A stretch of DNA of 64,000 nt, taken from the NCBI GenBank assembly GCA_043228905.1, contig JBHGNT010000014.1:14880001-14944000 (forward strand), written 5' to 3'. Below the pieces are notes generated by a model. It saw only the letters and a program-made list of their open reading frames with translations. It was not told where the DNA came from and searched no databases. Position numbers and translations under genes: made by a program. The stretch comes from Azolla caroliniana. Taxonomy: Eukaryota; Polypodiophyta. Positions 48,173 through 59,253 of this stretch are shown one piece after another (within the stretch, counting starts at the first letter, position 1; every line of letters begins with the position of its first letter).

Positions 48173-48696
48173 TCACAAGAGGAAATGAGAGAGCAGAGAA
48201 ATGAATGCGCATACAAGAAAACACGAGATGTTTACCTGGAAAACCCCGAAAGGGAAAAATCATCAGAGTCCACAAACTCCGAACTATTACACTATGTATG
48301 AGAAAATACAAGGAGACTCGCATACAACAACCTCGAGCTCGTCTTCGTCTAACAGACAGTTACAACAGAGTTTACAACTCCCACTCACTCTCTTAGTTAT
48401 TGAGGCAACAACCAATAGCAACTATTCATCCTCATATAATGATTTGCCCTAGTGTATTTATACTAATACAACATTAGGGCTATTTACAATTCTGGCCCAA
48501 AATAGGTGCAACAAAACATATTTACCTATATGTCCTCTTTCGGATTCATCTCTGGATCCCATTGGATGTCATCTTGTCGATCCGGCTCCGGGTCGGAGCC
48601 ATCCGGTCTGGCTTGTACTCATCCCATCCACTGCTCACTCTTCAGACTCCAAGTCGGCTCGTGCTCTACCCATTCTGAGGGATTTGTTTCCTAACA
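48138..48696 (-). repeat. 5' LTR of the copia element
   Basis: On the minus strand it starts TGTTAGGAAACAAATCC and ends TCTTTTTCTACA (559 bp). A TATA element (AGTATAAATACAC) lies near 48,455-48,470. The outer flank is CATTG in gypsy gag. Confidence 0.75.
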
Positions 48697-49470
48697 CAAT
48701 GTCCATGGGGGCCACTCCATGGTACTTGGCTTGCATATCAGTCAATGGTGGAGGGGGCCAACGTGGTTGGGAGTCAGATAGTGTACAAAATTCGATGCGT
48801 TGGGCGATGACGATGGCTTCGTTTAATGTCTTGGGACCTTGGTCTCGGGCGCAACGGGTGATGTCATGACGCAAATGGGGCCATAAGAAGAAAAGCTTGA
48901 TATGCTCGGGCATAGTAGGATTGGTGCGAACAAGCAGTTGATTTAAGCAAACACCAAATTGGTCCACTGGTTCGTGCGCTTGTTGTTGCAACGTCTCGAG
49001 TTATTGCAATGTTGTCTGGGCTGAATTTTGACGGGCAAAGTTTTGCACGAGGAGATCTCGGAGGATCACCCAATTCTTTGTCACTTCGCTTGCTTGTTGT
49101 GTACTAGGTGGCAGGACATTTTTGAGTGGTGTGCGAACTTCCAAAGCTTTGCGCACATCAGACCATTGGTGGTATTTGGAGATCATCTCAAAGTGGTCCA
49201 ACCAAGCTAATACATCCTCAGAGGGCAAGTTGGAGGACTTCGGGTGGATTTTGGAATCTAACCGATCTTGAGATCATTCGTTGTTAGTGAAGAGGAAGGA
49301 GAGCATAGCTTGATTCATGTGGCTTATTTGAAGCACGGCATTAGAGAGGATTTGCAAGCTACTCCATTTGGAAGGGGGGTGGCTGCTCATGAGGTTGTTG
49401 GAACTTAGGCTGCATAGGGGTATCGACTTTGGAGGCGATGGAGGGAGTTGGGACGCCATGAACAAGGTGG
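48697..49470 (-). pseudogene. Gypsy gag remnant
   Basis: Minus-strand frames encode MPSEDVLAWLDHFEMISKYH (near 49,170-49,228). Then, in another frame, they encode EPVDQFGVCLNQLLVRTNPT, KLFFLWPHLRHDITR and GPKTLNEAIVIAQRIE (48,790-48,980). This is the capsid-type retrotransposon gag fold sequence. A frameshift near 49,000 separates the parts. The frame is cut at 48,697 by the copia LTR. Confidence 0.82.
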
Positions 49471-49508
49471 TAGCGGCTAAAATTTTACCCCACATCTACA
49501 CCAATATG

Positions 49509-49763
49509 TGAAATGCACATAAAAAGCATCAAAACCAACTTAGCTTCTTACTTCTTGCTCAATTTATTATAGATACAAAGTACCCATTTGGGTTGGCTTA
49601 GCTACATGTGTACTAAAAGGGTGTGTTAAAAGGATGGCACAAAGGTACCATTTATGTTGGCTTAACTACATGCGTGCTAAAAGGGTGTACTAAAAGGGTG
49701 GCACAAAGGAATAAATGTACACCACAAAATGAAGGCATGGACTTGCACCAAAGGGACACCACA
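49509..49763 (-). repeat. 5' LTR of the gypsy element
   Basis: It has the same ends as the 36.1-kb LTR (TGTGGTGTCCC start and GCATTTCA end on the minus strand). It is longer because a segment containing GGCACAAAGGTACCAT and TACTAAAAGGGTG is tandemly duplicated. The sequence just inside begins CATATTGGTGTAGATG; no standard primer-binding site is clear. Confidence 0.85.
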
Positions 49764-49769
49764 ATATTA

Positions 49770-50668
49770 AGGAGAGCCATGTTAGAAGCATAAGTATATT
49801 TAATATAAGTCTTTCTCTAGAAACCCTGACAGAATTTTAAATATATATCTAGAGTAGCTAGGGTTTCTAGTTCACAATCCATTTAGGAAGGAATTTTTAA
49901 TATATCTAGAGTGGTGAGGCTTTTCGAACTGTTCATTTATTAGCATCGAAGTTTTTCAGAAAAGCAAAGGATTTTAAGTTTTTCTCGAAGGAACTGAAGT
50001 TTTTATTTCATTGTTCAAGATGTGGAAGGATTGTAGTGACGAATTCATGTTCTCAACCTTATTTTCCAGCAGAAGTTGTGTATCTTGCTCATATTTTAGT
50101 CAACATTGATCTCTATGCAAATTTGATAAGTTACGATACCAAAAGTATTAAATTTGAGCTGATGCTCATAGCCTACATTGATCTGATGCATAAGCATCTT
50201 TCATGCCAAACAACATCAACTTGGCCCACAAAATTTGATAATTTACGATACAAAAACATTACATTTGAGCTGATGCTCATAGCCATGCATTACATTGATC
50301 TGATGCATAAGCATCTTTCATGGCAAACAAGATCAACTTGGCCAACAAAATTTGGGTGTGCGATACATGACTGATTTGAGCTGATGCTCATAGACATGCA
50401 TTACCTTCATCTGATGCATGAGCATCTTTCATGGCAAACAAGATCAACTTGGCCAACAAAATTTGGGTGTGCGATACATGACTGGCAGATGATTTTTGAG
50501 AGAAATCTGCTGAGTGGCTTATCCGAGAACACTCTGCTGCCTTCAGATAACAAAGGCAGAGTGAGGGTCAAAAAACTGCATGGAAGACTGCAAAAATAGA
50601 TCAGATTTTTACAGTTCTCAGGTGTATTGAGTTGGTTAATGATGGTACATGCTGCAGTTTGATTTACA
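49770..50668. other. 3' flank of the BRUTUS-like gene
   Basis: No gene. The part nearest 50,668 is probable 3' UTR. A three-unit tandem repeat is described separately. Confidence 0.5.
50119..50482. repeat. Three-unit ~110-130-bp tandem repeat 3' of the BRUTUS-like gene
   Basis: Three units share TTTGAGCTGATGCTCATAG, ATCTGATGCATAAGCATCTT, TCATGGCAAACAAGATCAAC and TTGGCCAACAAAATTTG. Units 2 and 3 are nearly identical. Each holds two small palindromes (GAGCTGATGCTC and GATGCATAAGCATC). Confidence 0.9.
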
Positions 50669-53600
50669 TCAAAGAACCGAAGTGTTGTAAGAACCGCAGC
50701 GCTCACATTTGTGGTACAACCAATGAAATGGAGCAGAGCCTCTTCGTTCACAGTCTTTGCACAAAATATCCTGTAAAGTCGATCCAGTTCATTCACATAC
50801 TATACACAAACGCACTTATTATCTATTCTCTTAGGCTGATCTGTATACAAAGATAGCTGTATAAAGAAGATGGTCAAGCTTCATCACCTGTTTTCTACTT
50901 TTATATTCATCTGGAAGTTCCTCCCTAGCTAATAAAGCATCAATCATGCCAAAATAAACCTGCAAAAAAATAAATTGGACAGTAAATATCAACATTGAAC
51001 AATCTTCTCTCTTTCTTTCCAATATTTGTGCATAGTTTCTTCTTACCGACATATCTCCAAGAGATTTGCAGCAAATTGGACAAGTATAGCGTGTAGCTGC
51101 ATAAGCCTGCATTCAATGCAATCTTTTAGTTCACTCTACAGGAAATGAAGATGTAACAGTGCATTGCATACATTAATTGCCACTTGCCTGGAAACATGAT
51201 GAATGCATATAATGGCCACAAGAAAGGGCTTTCACTGGCGCTTTCGATGTGAACAGAAAATCATGGCAAATTGGGCAGTTAGATTCCAGACCCTTTTCTT
51301 GGCATTTGTGAGATTTAAGGGACTTGTGCATACATGCATTACATGTCATGCAATGGAAGTAATCAATCCCCAGTCCTTTTCCAACTCTGCACATGTTGCA
51401 GTAAGGACAGTGGTATATAGCTCTGGCAAATAAAAAAAGGTAAATCTGATGTTAGTTAATAACCTCAGAATGAAAAACAAGGATTTCCTCTTTCTTTTGA
51501 TGTAACCAAATATTGAGAAAAAAACTCTGAATAAATTTTTGTCGTTCCTCAAATGCCATCGGTCAACCCCTGAAAGCTAGATTATTTGGGCAATTGTATT
51601 GTCAGTTCATCCCTTTTTTCTCTCTTTTAGGGTTGACCAGAGGCATTTGAGAAAATAATGAGAAAGTCAGGGGCATTTCAGAGTTTCTACTTATTTAAAT
51701 AGAGAAAAGCCATCACCCTCAAGCATCTGCATAATTAAATTAGTTTTGATGAGAATTTACAAACCTTTTAGGACAATCAAAGAATTTACATATGTTGCAA
51801 TAGTATGTTGCCATCATGAAGTTATTGCAAGAGGGGGTGTTGCAACATTGGGCCACTGGTTGAATCTTCAAACATTTCATGCACATCATCTCTTTTGTAG
51901 CATGCCTGAAAAATAGCAATCTCAGAAACATTGAAGATGAACTATGAAGCAGCACTAAGTGAATACTCCTACCTGTCCATTACATGATCGCTAGCTTTGT
52001 CATGGCAAAGCCTACACGTAAAAAGCTGGCCACAACATGCAGCTACTAATTTACAGTTTCTCTCGTAGTGCTCACAACCATAGATTCCTTTTTCCTGATC
52101 ATAGAATGATGGACACCTTCCAGTGATTTCATTAGAATTGTTGTGTGAAGTAGACGTTTCTGATTCCATCTGTTGAGTAACAATCCAACGACTGCATAAG
52201 AAAGAATATGAGAAGGTTGTACCAATGTTAAGAAAGCATATGTCCAGGTTGTAATACTTAATAGCAAGAAAAACAAGAAACTAGATGCAATGCTCACCTA
52301 GCCATCAAATTCTGCATGAGATAAGCTCTCTGTTGAGGATCTAGAGAAGCATCCCGTGAAACCTTCCTCAATGCAGCTTCTAGCTCCTCCTGGTTCATGC
52401 GAAAAATGTCCTGCCAACCTGGTTTGAAAGTGTTCGTACCTTCTTTCAATTTCCTGAAGCAATCATAATCTTCTGAGGAATAATGCTTGTGTTCATTATC
52501 AACTTCCTGCATGTGTTCACATTGTGATGTTGGACAATTAACATCCTCCAACTTAAATTTCTCTTCCTTGTGAAGATGTCCTTTACAAAGAACTACTTGA
52601 TTGTCAGCTTTTTCTGAAATATGATCACTAGCATCTTTGGCATGGATATGCATCTCATTGCTGGCATCCCTGGCCAGGTAATCTGCCACCATCTTTAGAC
52701 ATTCGATACTTCCAGGTTCAGGCATGTTGTCTTGCTTCAAAGTTGAGGATTGAAGCTTTCCAGCATGAGAGGATAAAATAGGATTAGAAGGAAAGCAGGT
52801 GTACAACCACTTATCGAACATTGTATTTCGTGCCGCATGGAGCCATGCGTCAAACAGATTACCCTGCTCTTCTAATGACAGTGCTTCAGTCACCCAGGGG
52901 ATCATGGCCTGAAGGACTTCTGCACCAGTTATCCCTATTATTCTACCGACTATCTGATCTTGCTCCTGGAAAGAAAAATGATCATAAAACTGAGGCCATA
53001 ACTCCAGCTCTTCTCTAGTCATATGATCATTTATGGTGATGTGCATTGATTTGCACATACTCTGAATTTTTGCGCAAAGCTCGTCCTTGTATTTCCTATC
53101 ATTTCTGAGTTCATAATCTAGGGGTTCCTCCAGGAGGTTTTTCACATCAGCCTTCACAGGTTTACCAAATAACAGTGTGAGCTCTGCAAGAACGGCGGAT
53201 ATATCTTTGAAGATGTGCTCGTCATGCTTATGTTCGATTGCAAACAAGTGGCTTACATTATGTAGAGCTTCCTTCGCTTCTAATGCAGGAAAAACAACCT
53301 CATCTTCTGCATTGCTGTGGGCATGATATAGAGCCCATAACATCTTGAAGCGCCCTGTGAACTGCCTCAAAAAAGCCTCACCACATTCAGCTATTTTCCC
53401 TGACTCCTCATCTAAATAAACTAGGTCTCTCCGGATTGCTTTATGAAACTGAAAAATTGTGTCGATGGGCTTCACATGCAAACTCCCACCAGTTGAGGTA
53501 GCACTAGAGGTGGCTGCACAACCCATGCCAACAAATCCAACGTGAGTGCATGGTAACAAGCTAGAAGATAATGATTTAAAAGGTTGGAAAATCCCAGTTC

Positions 53601-56600
53601 CAGCACAGAAATTCTCACTTGTGTTCAATTTTGTTTTGCTGCACTTTGACTCCTGCACTCCATTTCTCAAGTGCATGTGATCCAATGTAGTGGTGCCATC
53701 ACAGAATAGCTTCATCTTTACTGATCTTCTGTCCTCTGAATAAGATTTAAATTCTCCTTTTTGTTTCAAGAATCTTGCTTGCCCCTTGCATGCCCATCGA
53801 AGGAATAAAGTGACCAATGCCTTATCATTCACTGGTGCTGCAACATATTGCATAAGAAAAAGTTAGTCATCGTGCTCTTCAAATGAATGAATGACAAGAA
53901 GGAACAGAAAATCCACTTGCCTGCTTGTTGTATGGAATAAAGAACATATTTTGCTTCATCCTCATTGAGAAAAGAGGTAAACCATGGCAATACTTTTTCT
54001 AGCACCTTTAAGGGCATCATTTGAAGGCTCTGATAAAGTAAAATCTGTTGTTCGTGGAAGCTACAGTGTTGCCGAGCAAGAGGAAGGACCTGGAAATCAC
54101 CATTTTCTAGATTTTTAGTTTGTGAAACCAAGAAAACAATAACCAAAGTTCGAAATGATCAATCTTACCACGGTTTCTTCCTCTGAAAAGTGCTTCTGAA
54201 CACTTTCAACAATATCATCTGCTAGATCAACCAGTTTACTAACAACTTCAGTCATACAACCATCTTCACTTGTTTCAAAACCATTCAATAAACTTTGGAA
54301 AGTACTAAATTGCAGTTCCTCTTCCTGATGCTCAGAAGCATATGAAACAGTTTGATTCGCTCTTTTAGAAACTCCAGGAAATACAATATTATCCTCAGCA
54401 GCACTGCCAGAGCCATATTTTCATATAACAATCAGTGAATTCAATCTCTATTTGTAAAATATCGAAATTTCCATCAAAAGAAATTATGAAAAAGAAGGGA
54501 AGCTTGATTGAAACAAGCATGCATCATGACAAAAAATATTACTATCATAGAGGCAGACAACAGTGGCATGCAATGCTGTCTTGAACAAAGCAAACTGAAA
54601 TGCATAGCAAGTAAAAATAGCCTCTTCTCAATCATTTTTGTAATCTGAAGCTTTACATAAAATACTATATAAAAGGAAAAACTCAATTTCTTGAGTCTGA
54701 ATGCTTGTGCTCACATCACATTCATAGGAGATCAAATATTCCAAACATAGGAGATCAAACATATATTGTATATAAGCTAGAAAAGTTGCTTTAATCATTA
54801 AATATGCTGGCCAAAGTTGGCCATGGAAATAGACACTTGTATTGATTGCTTTGGAAATTTTAGTTCCATTTTGGCAATTAGTCTTCAGACATATCGAGAC
54901 GCATAAAATGGACAAACACAATTAGAAATCAAGGGAATTCAATGAGAAAACAACGAATTCATTCAAGTGCAAAATTGTAATGCCACTTGCAGCCATATAA
55001 AGCATGTTTCTATCACAGTCACAAAACTGTGTTAACAGGAATAAATTCAGAATAATAAACAACAAAGTAATCATTCAGAAATTGACAAATTCTGTAATTC
55101 TAGTGCATGGAAAGGTGCAAACCTATGGAAAGCACAGATTTCAGTAATAAATTGCAGTTTATCACGTATGTTAGATATATCTGCTGAGAAATCACATACT
55201 GAAAGCCGAAGCTTTCTAGTAGCTTCAGCAAAGTCCCTCAGCTCTTTTCGAATTGCATTGTGCCAAAGCAGCAAATCATTGATTGGATATTTATCCAGCC
55301 TGCCATGGCTGCAGTCAAGCACCTCTTGCATGTCATTAGCAGACCTCTTGCTTCCCCTTCTGTGTGTGTTAGCATCTCTCTCATTCATGCTTGCTGAAGC
55401 CATTAGAGGTGGATTATGAATAGTTTTCATATTTTCTGCACTCCCATATTTTTTCCATATTGATGTAGAGCCAGTTTTTAGCCATGAGAGAATAACCTAC
55501 AATAAACCACTTACACAAATGAGGCTTTCAATTTAGAACATATTTACATTTATTTAATGTGGATTCTTAACACAAAGCCAAAATTGCTGACCTGTTGAAG
55601 GGCATCTTCATTGGGGACAATAGAATACATACAAAGAACCATTTGCTCATGTTCTGCCACAGAAAGTGAAGCAGAAATCCAAGGAAGGAATTTCTCCATA
55701 AAATTCAAAGGGATACTGCACAAAAATTGCCAAACTAGTGCCGCTTGCTCATCAAATGAGAAACGTTTTTTAAAGAGAGGGATTACCTGCACAGAAAAAT
55801 GATATTCTTTGCTTTTTGAGGATAAAAAGCTCTCTCACTGTGAAAACATGCAACAGACGTCTCTCTGTCTATGTCCCACTATATTCTCAGACCATTAGAA
55901 CTTTAAAATTAGCTTATTCTACAAGGCTTCTTCAAAAACCAGGTTCAAATATGTATCATTAACTTATAAATCCTTTGCACTCATTCCAGCTCTTTACCCA
56001 TCTTGTTTGGCTCCAGTAGAGGTAAGATAATCTCATTCTTTGTATTCCTTGGTTTTCACCTACCTATTATCTACCTCATTACAATTTTGGGACACGTTCT
56101 TATGATGAGAAAGTGACAACTCTTGCTGTTATTGTGCAGAAAAGCACTCACTAGTTGCCCATGGTCATTTGATTGTGGGACAATCATCAACTTCTTTCAG
56201 CATATTTGGCAGAAACTTTAAAGAGAGCCTCCAGAAACTTCACTTCTTAGTCATGGTACTTTGCAGCCATTCATGAAGGCTTGATTTGACCCAAGGTTAA
56301 TCATAATTAGTTACCACAAGCAACCTAAAGGGTATCTCATATGACACACTTCCCTTTGCCTGGGTATATCGTGATACTTTGCAGCCATTCATGGAAGGCT
56401 TTATTTGAAGCATGGCTAATCACACTTAGTCCATGATACTAGCAACATAGGGACATCTTTGTACTAGAGGATACTTCCCTGCCCTGGGAATTGGATCCCC
56501 TTTCTAAAACTTAGCCTTCCATCCCACCCCCAACGGTGCATCATAACATGCCCCCCCTTGTGAGAGGGATGGACATTTACCAGGACAGGATTTCCCATCA

Positions 56601-58791
56601 TACGTTCGTCCCCTCTGTCATCTGTGGCAACAGTCTATGTGTACTATTCTATGTTGATGCAAGAACGGAGACTCCATGCTCATCCATCTATATCCCGACA
56701 CCACCATGCAGACAGGTACTTTAAACCCCTCCTTGATGGAGATCCTACCATAACCTTTTAAGATTGGAACCTGATGTTTTGGGTTCAAGAGTATCATCCT
56801 ATCCAATTAGGCTACAATCTTGCCTTGCCTTTCAACCTGACCTACTTGCAGGTTGAGCTTAGAGATCTCCCATTCAGTTGTGATCTACAGTTGTACAGAT
56901 TCTCCCCTTGAGGATGCTTAGCCCTATGATGCAAAAGGAATGTAATTATGCATATTCAAGTAATTTTAATCAGTTCCCATTCTCCAAATATGCTAGGATT
57001 AAGGTTTTCTTTCCTGATTGTAATGACTAATTTACCATCCAACGTTTCCCTAGAAGCATTGGTGATTCACTCAACGAAATCAAGCGCAGCATCACTGACA
57101 CCAACATATAACAAATCCATTACAATTCACTCCCACATGATACATCCAAGCCCCATTATAGCGAAGAAACAGCCAATTTTCTGTCTCCAATTGGGTGGTT
57201 CACTTGACAAAAATTAAATGGCGAGCCACAGATATTTGACAATTTGTTACAAAGCAATATGACATCTACATCTCACTACAGTAAAGAAACAGCCATTGTT
57301 AGGTCTTCGATCAAGCAATTCACTTGAAAAACCTGGAATCGAGTATCACTCCTTGAAACAATCCATTACGATCCAATGTCACATCTAAGCATCACTGTCA
57401 ACTAGAGTAAAGAAACAGTCCCTTCTTGGTCCCCCATTTACAAGAAACATTTAATCTATTTTAACATCCCAAGAATACAAACATTTTTTTACAAAGATTA
57501 ATACTCTCTCTAATGTGTGAAAGCATGGTCTTACCACGTCCTCTTCTTTGGACATTTGTTGACAAAGGGCTGTTTGGATGGCTTCAGTGCAACAGATGAT
57601 ATCTTGCTGCTCTTTCACTGAGAAGCCCTTCTTGTTCTTCAAGACACTGCCTATTAATTCCATCAGCTCATCAAACAATCGCCCCTCCACTTTAAGCTCC
57701 AATAAATTTGTTTGAGACACATTCTTATCAAGAGCATGAAAGATAACCTACAAGTTCAGTGTTCCAACAGTATGGTGAATTCTTTTACAATACAAAACAC
57801 TAATTATAATTACGACTATCTGGGTGGAATTCTAATTATTAAGAGCACATTTGACAAAAATCTAGACAGGCGGGAGGAAATGAGCTATTTCACAAACACG
57901 GCAACTTTGCTAACTCCATTGCACTATATGCAGCCACTAAACGGAGACCTTAATAAAGAATTAGACATAGTTCGTTGTGACAAGTTCTTCTACTTGTCAT
58001 GATACAGGAATTTTGTTAGTTTCCCTTAAATAAAAACAATATCTACATATCACCTATATAGAGAATACAAAAAACCTAATCCAAATATTAAAAGTACAGA
58101 ATCCTAATCCACAGACATGGAAATACAAAACAATAATCCACATACTTGCAAATACAATACAAAACTCTAATCCAACATACTTGACAACAAAAAACTTACG
58201 CCCCAACCTTGGGAGTTTGAAGCCTTAAACGCCATACTGGGAAATACAAAGTCTAATTCACATACTCAGAAAACTGATCCACATGCTTGGAAATATAAAA
58301 CCATAAACATATACTCGGAATCTAATACACGTACTCGCAGGAACAAAGGATCCATGTACTTGGTACCACATACCTAAAACACAATCTCTTAATCCGCATA
58401 TTTGGAACAATAATTCCACAGACTTAAAGCCACAAAACCCTAATTTAGCCTAATTGGAAATACAAAAAACTAATTCCAAACATATGGAAGTACCACTTAC
58501 TTCTTCTTTGGCGAACAATAATTCCACAGACTTAAAGCCACAAAACCCTAATTTAGCCTAATTGGAAATACAAAAACACATGGAAGTACCACTTACTTCT
58601 TCTTTGGCAATAGAATGCCGGGCATATACGAGCTGCAAGAATCGAACTCGGGTAGATAAGGCTTGAAAATCTTGTTTGGACGCATCCAACAGGAGGTGTT
58701 GCAGCTCTGCTCTGGTGGCCTTGTGAAAGAACAGAAGTTCTAGAATGGGGGGATCTGATGACACATCTGAGGGCAATGGGGAGCTTGCCAT
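50669..58791 (-). CDS. BTS: BRUTUS-like hemerythrin/CHY-RING zinc-finger E3 ubiquitin ligase
   Basis: BRUTUS proteins sense iron through hemerythrin (HHE) domains and ubiquitinate bHLH regulators of the iron-deficiency response. Thirteen exons read in one frame give 1249 aa, close to the Arabidopsis length of about 1250: 58597-58791, 57535-57747, 55592-55786, 55123-55496, 54169-54403, 53921-54089, 52298-53837, 51973-52191, 51765-51905, 51188-51422, 51047-51106, 50888-50959 and 50669-50770. HHE1 spans about 16-185, HHE2 about 275-450 and HHE3 about 580-745. Then come the CHY zinc finger (from about 998), the CTCHY finger, a C3H2C3 RING (CPICHDF ... CGHYMHSSC ... CPICC, about 1138-1185) and a zinc ribbon (CKDCERRG ... 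CERCGS). HHE2 and HHE3 keep their HxxxE motifs; HHE1 has lost several. Introns 6 (53,838-53,920) and 10 (51,107-51,187) use GC donors. Full BTS layout, rather than the shorter BTSL type, is favoured by length and three HHE regions. Confidence 0.95.
55787..57534 (-). other. Large intron 2 of the BRUTUS-like gene, with a SINE-like segment
   Basis: This 1.75-kb intron is much longer than most others in the gene. It contains duplicated words (CTTTGCAGCCATTCATG near 56,260 and 56,376). It also has a tRNA-like A/B box pair on the minus strand: A box TAGCCTAATTGGATAGG (56,797-56,813) and B box GGTTCCAATCT (56,761-56,771). Confidence 0.5.
58060..58609. repeat. Degenerate ~30-bp minisatellite and a 108-bp duplication spanning the exon 1 donor
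   Basis: From about 58,060 to 58,480, a diverged unit of the form CAAAACCCTAATCCACATACTTGGAAATA recurs many times. At its right end a 108-bp unit is duplicated (58,405-58,512 and 58,513-58,609). Each copy ends in ACTTACTTCTTCTTTGGC, which on the minus strand is the last 12 bases of exon 1 plus its GTAAGT donor. Confidence 0.85.
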
Positions 58792-59154
58792 GCTATAGGA
58801 TCTGAAGGCTCTCTACTTCATAATGCAGAAAATGTGCAAGGAGGAGGGAAGGAGACCCACCAATTTGCAACCGCCTCGCCGCAGATTGCAGCATCCGGGA
58901 ACCATCACCGCAATGCGAGGATTGAGCAGAAAGGCTCATCATGTGGATTAAAGGAGAAGAGATGGATTGGGTGCAGGGGCAGAGAGACAGAGACAAATTT
59001 ATGGGTTGCAAAAGGATTCGACTGTACACGTACAGGAATGGGGGGTCCATCGGCATACGTATTCGTATTCGTATTCGTATGCGTGATGGTGCAGCGCGTG
59101 GCATCCACATGCTTTCCTCTGCCCGCCATATGCTCTGTTCTGTCCCTTCTCTCT
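58792..59154 (-). promoter_or_regulatory. Promoter/5' leader region of the BRUTUS-like gene
   Basis: This is the stretch directly upstream of the BTS start codon. It includes a (ATTCGT)n run near 59,060 and borders the CT array. I could not identify a TATA box or iron-response element with confidence, and no transcription start is determined. Confidence 0.35.
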
Positions 59155-59210
59155 GTTCTCTCTCTCTCTCTCTACTCTCTCTCTACTCTCTCTCTCTCTC
59201 TCTACTCTCT

Positions 59211-59251
<41 letters not shown>
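59155..59251. repeat. (CT)n microsatellite
   Basis: CT dinucleotides interrupted by regularly spaced TCTACTCTCTC steps, ending in an uninterrupted (CT) run of about 30 bp. On the minus strand it is a GA array upstream of the BRUTUS-like gene. Confidence 0.92.

Positions 59252-59253
<2 letters not shown>

Larger units (their letters stand above)
45950..48696 (-). mobile_element. Ty1/copia retrotransposon, 5' two-thirds
   Basis: Read on the minus strand, the order is 5' LTR, primer-binding site, gag, zinc knuckle, protease, GAG-pre-integrase and integrase. The sequence then stops near 45,950. A scrap of the reverse transcriptase survives at 41,850-41,919. It lies inside the gypsy gag: gypsy sequence ends at 48,697, directly at the TG of the copia LTR. 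The 3' LTR was not found. Confidence 0.82.
36116..49763 (-). mobile_element. Ty3/gypsy LTR retrotransposon, nested and interrupted
   Basis: Related LTRs bound the element at 36,116-36,297 and 49,509-49,763, and the 6-bp word ATATTA flanks it on both sides (36,110-36,115 and 49,764-49,769). On the minus strand the purine tract AGGGGGGAAA directly precedes the 3' LTR, as expected for a polypurine tract. Gag lies next to the 5' LTR and RNase H plus integrase next to the 3' LTR, so the order is that of Ty3/gypsy. Protease and most of the reverse transcriptase are not seen, and the interior is filled with other transposons. The element is dead. Confidence 0.85.
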
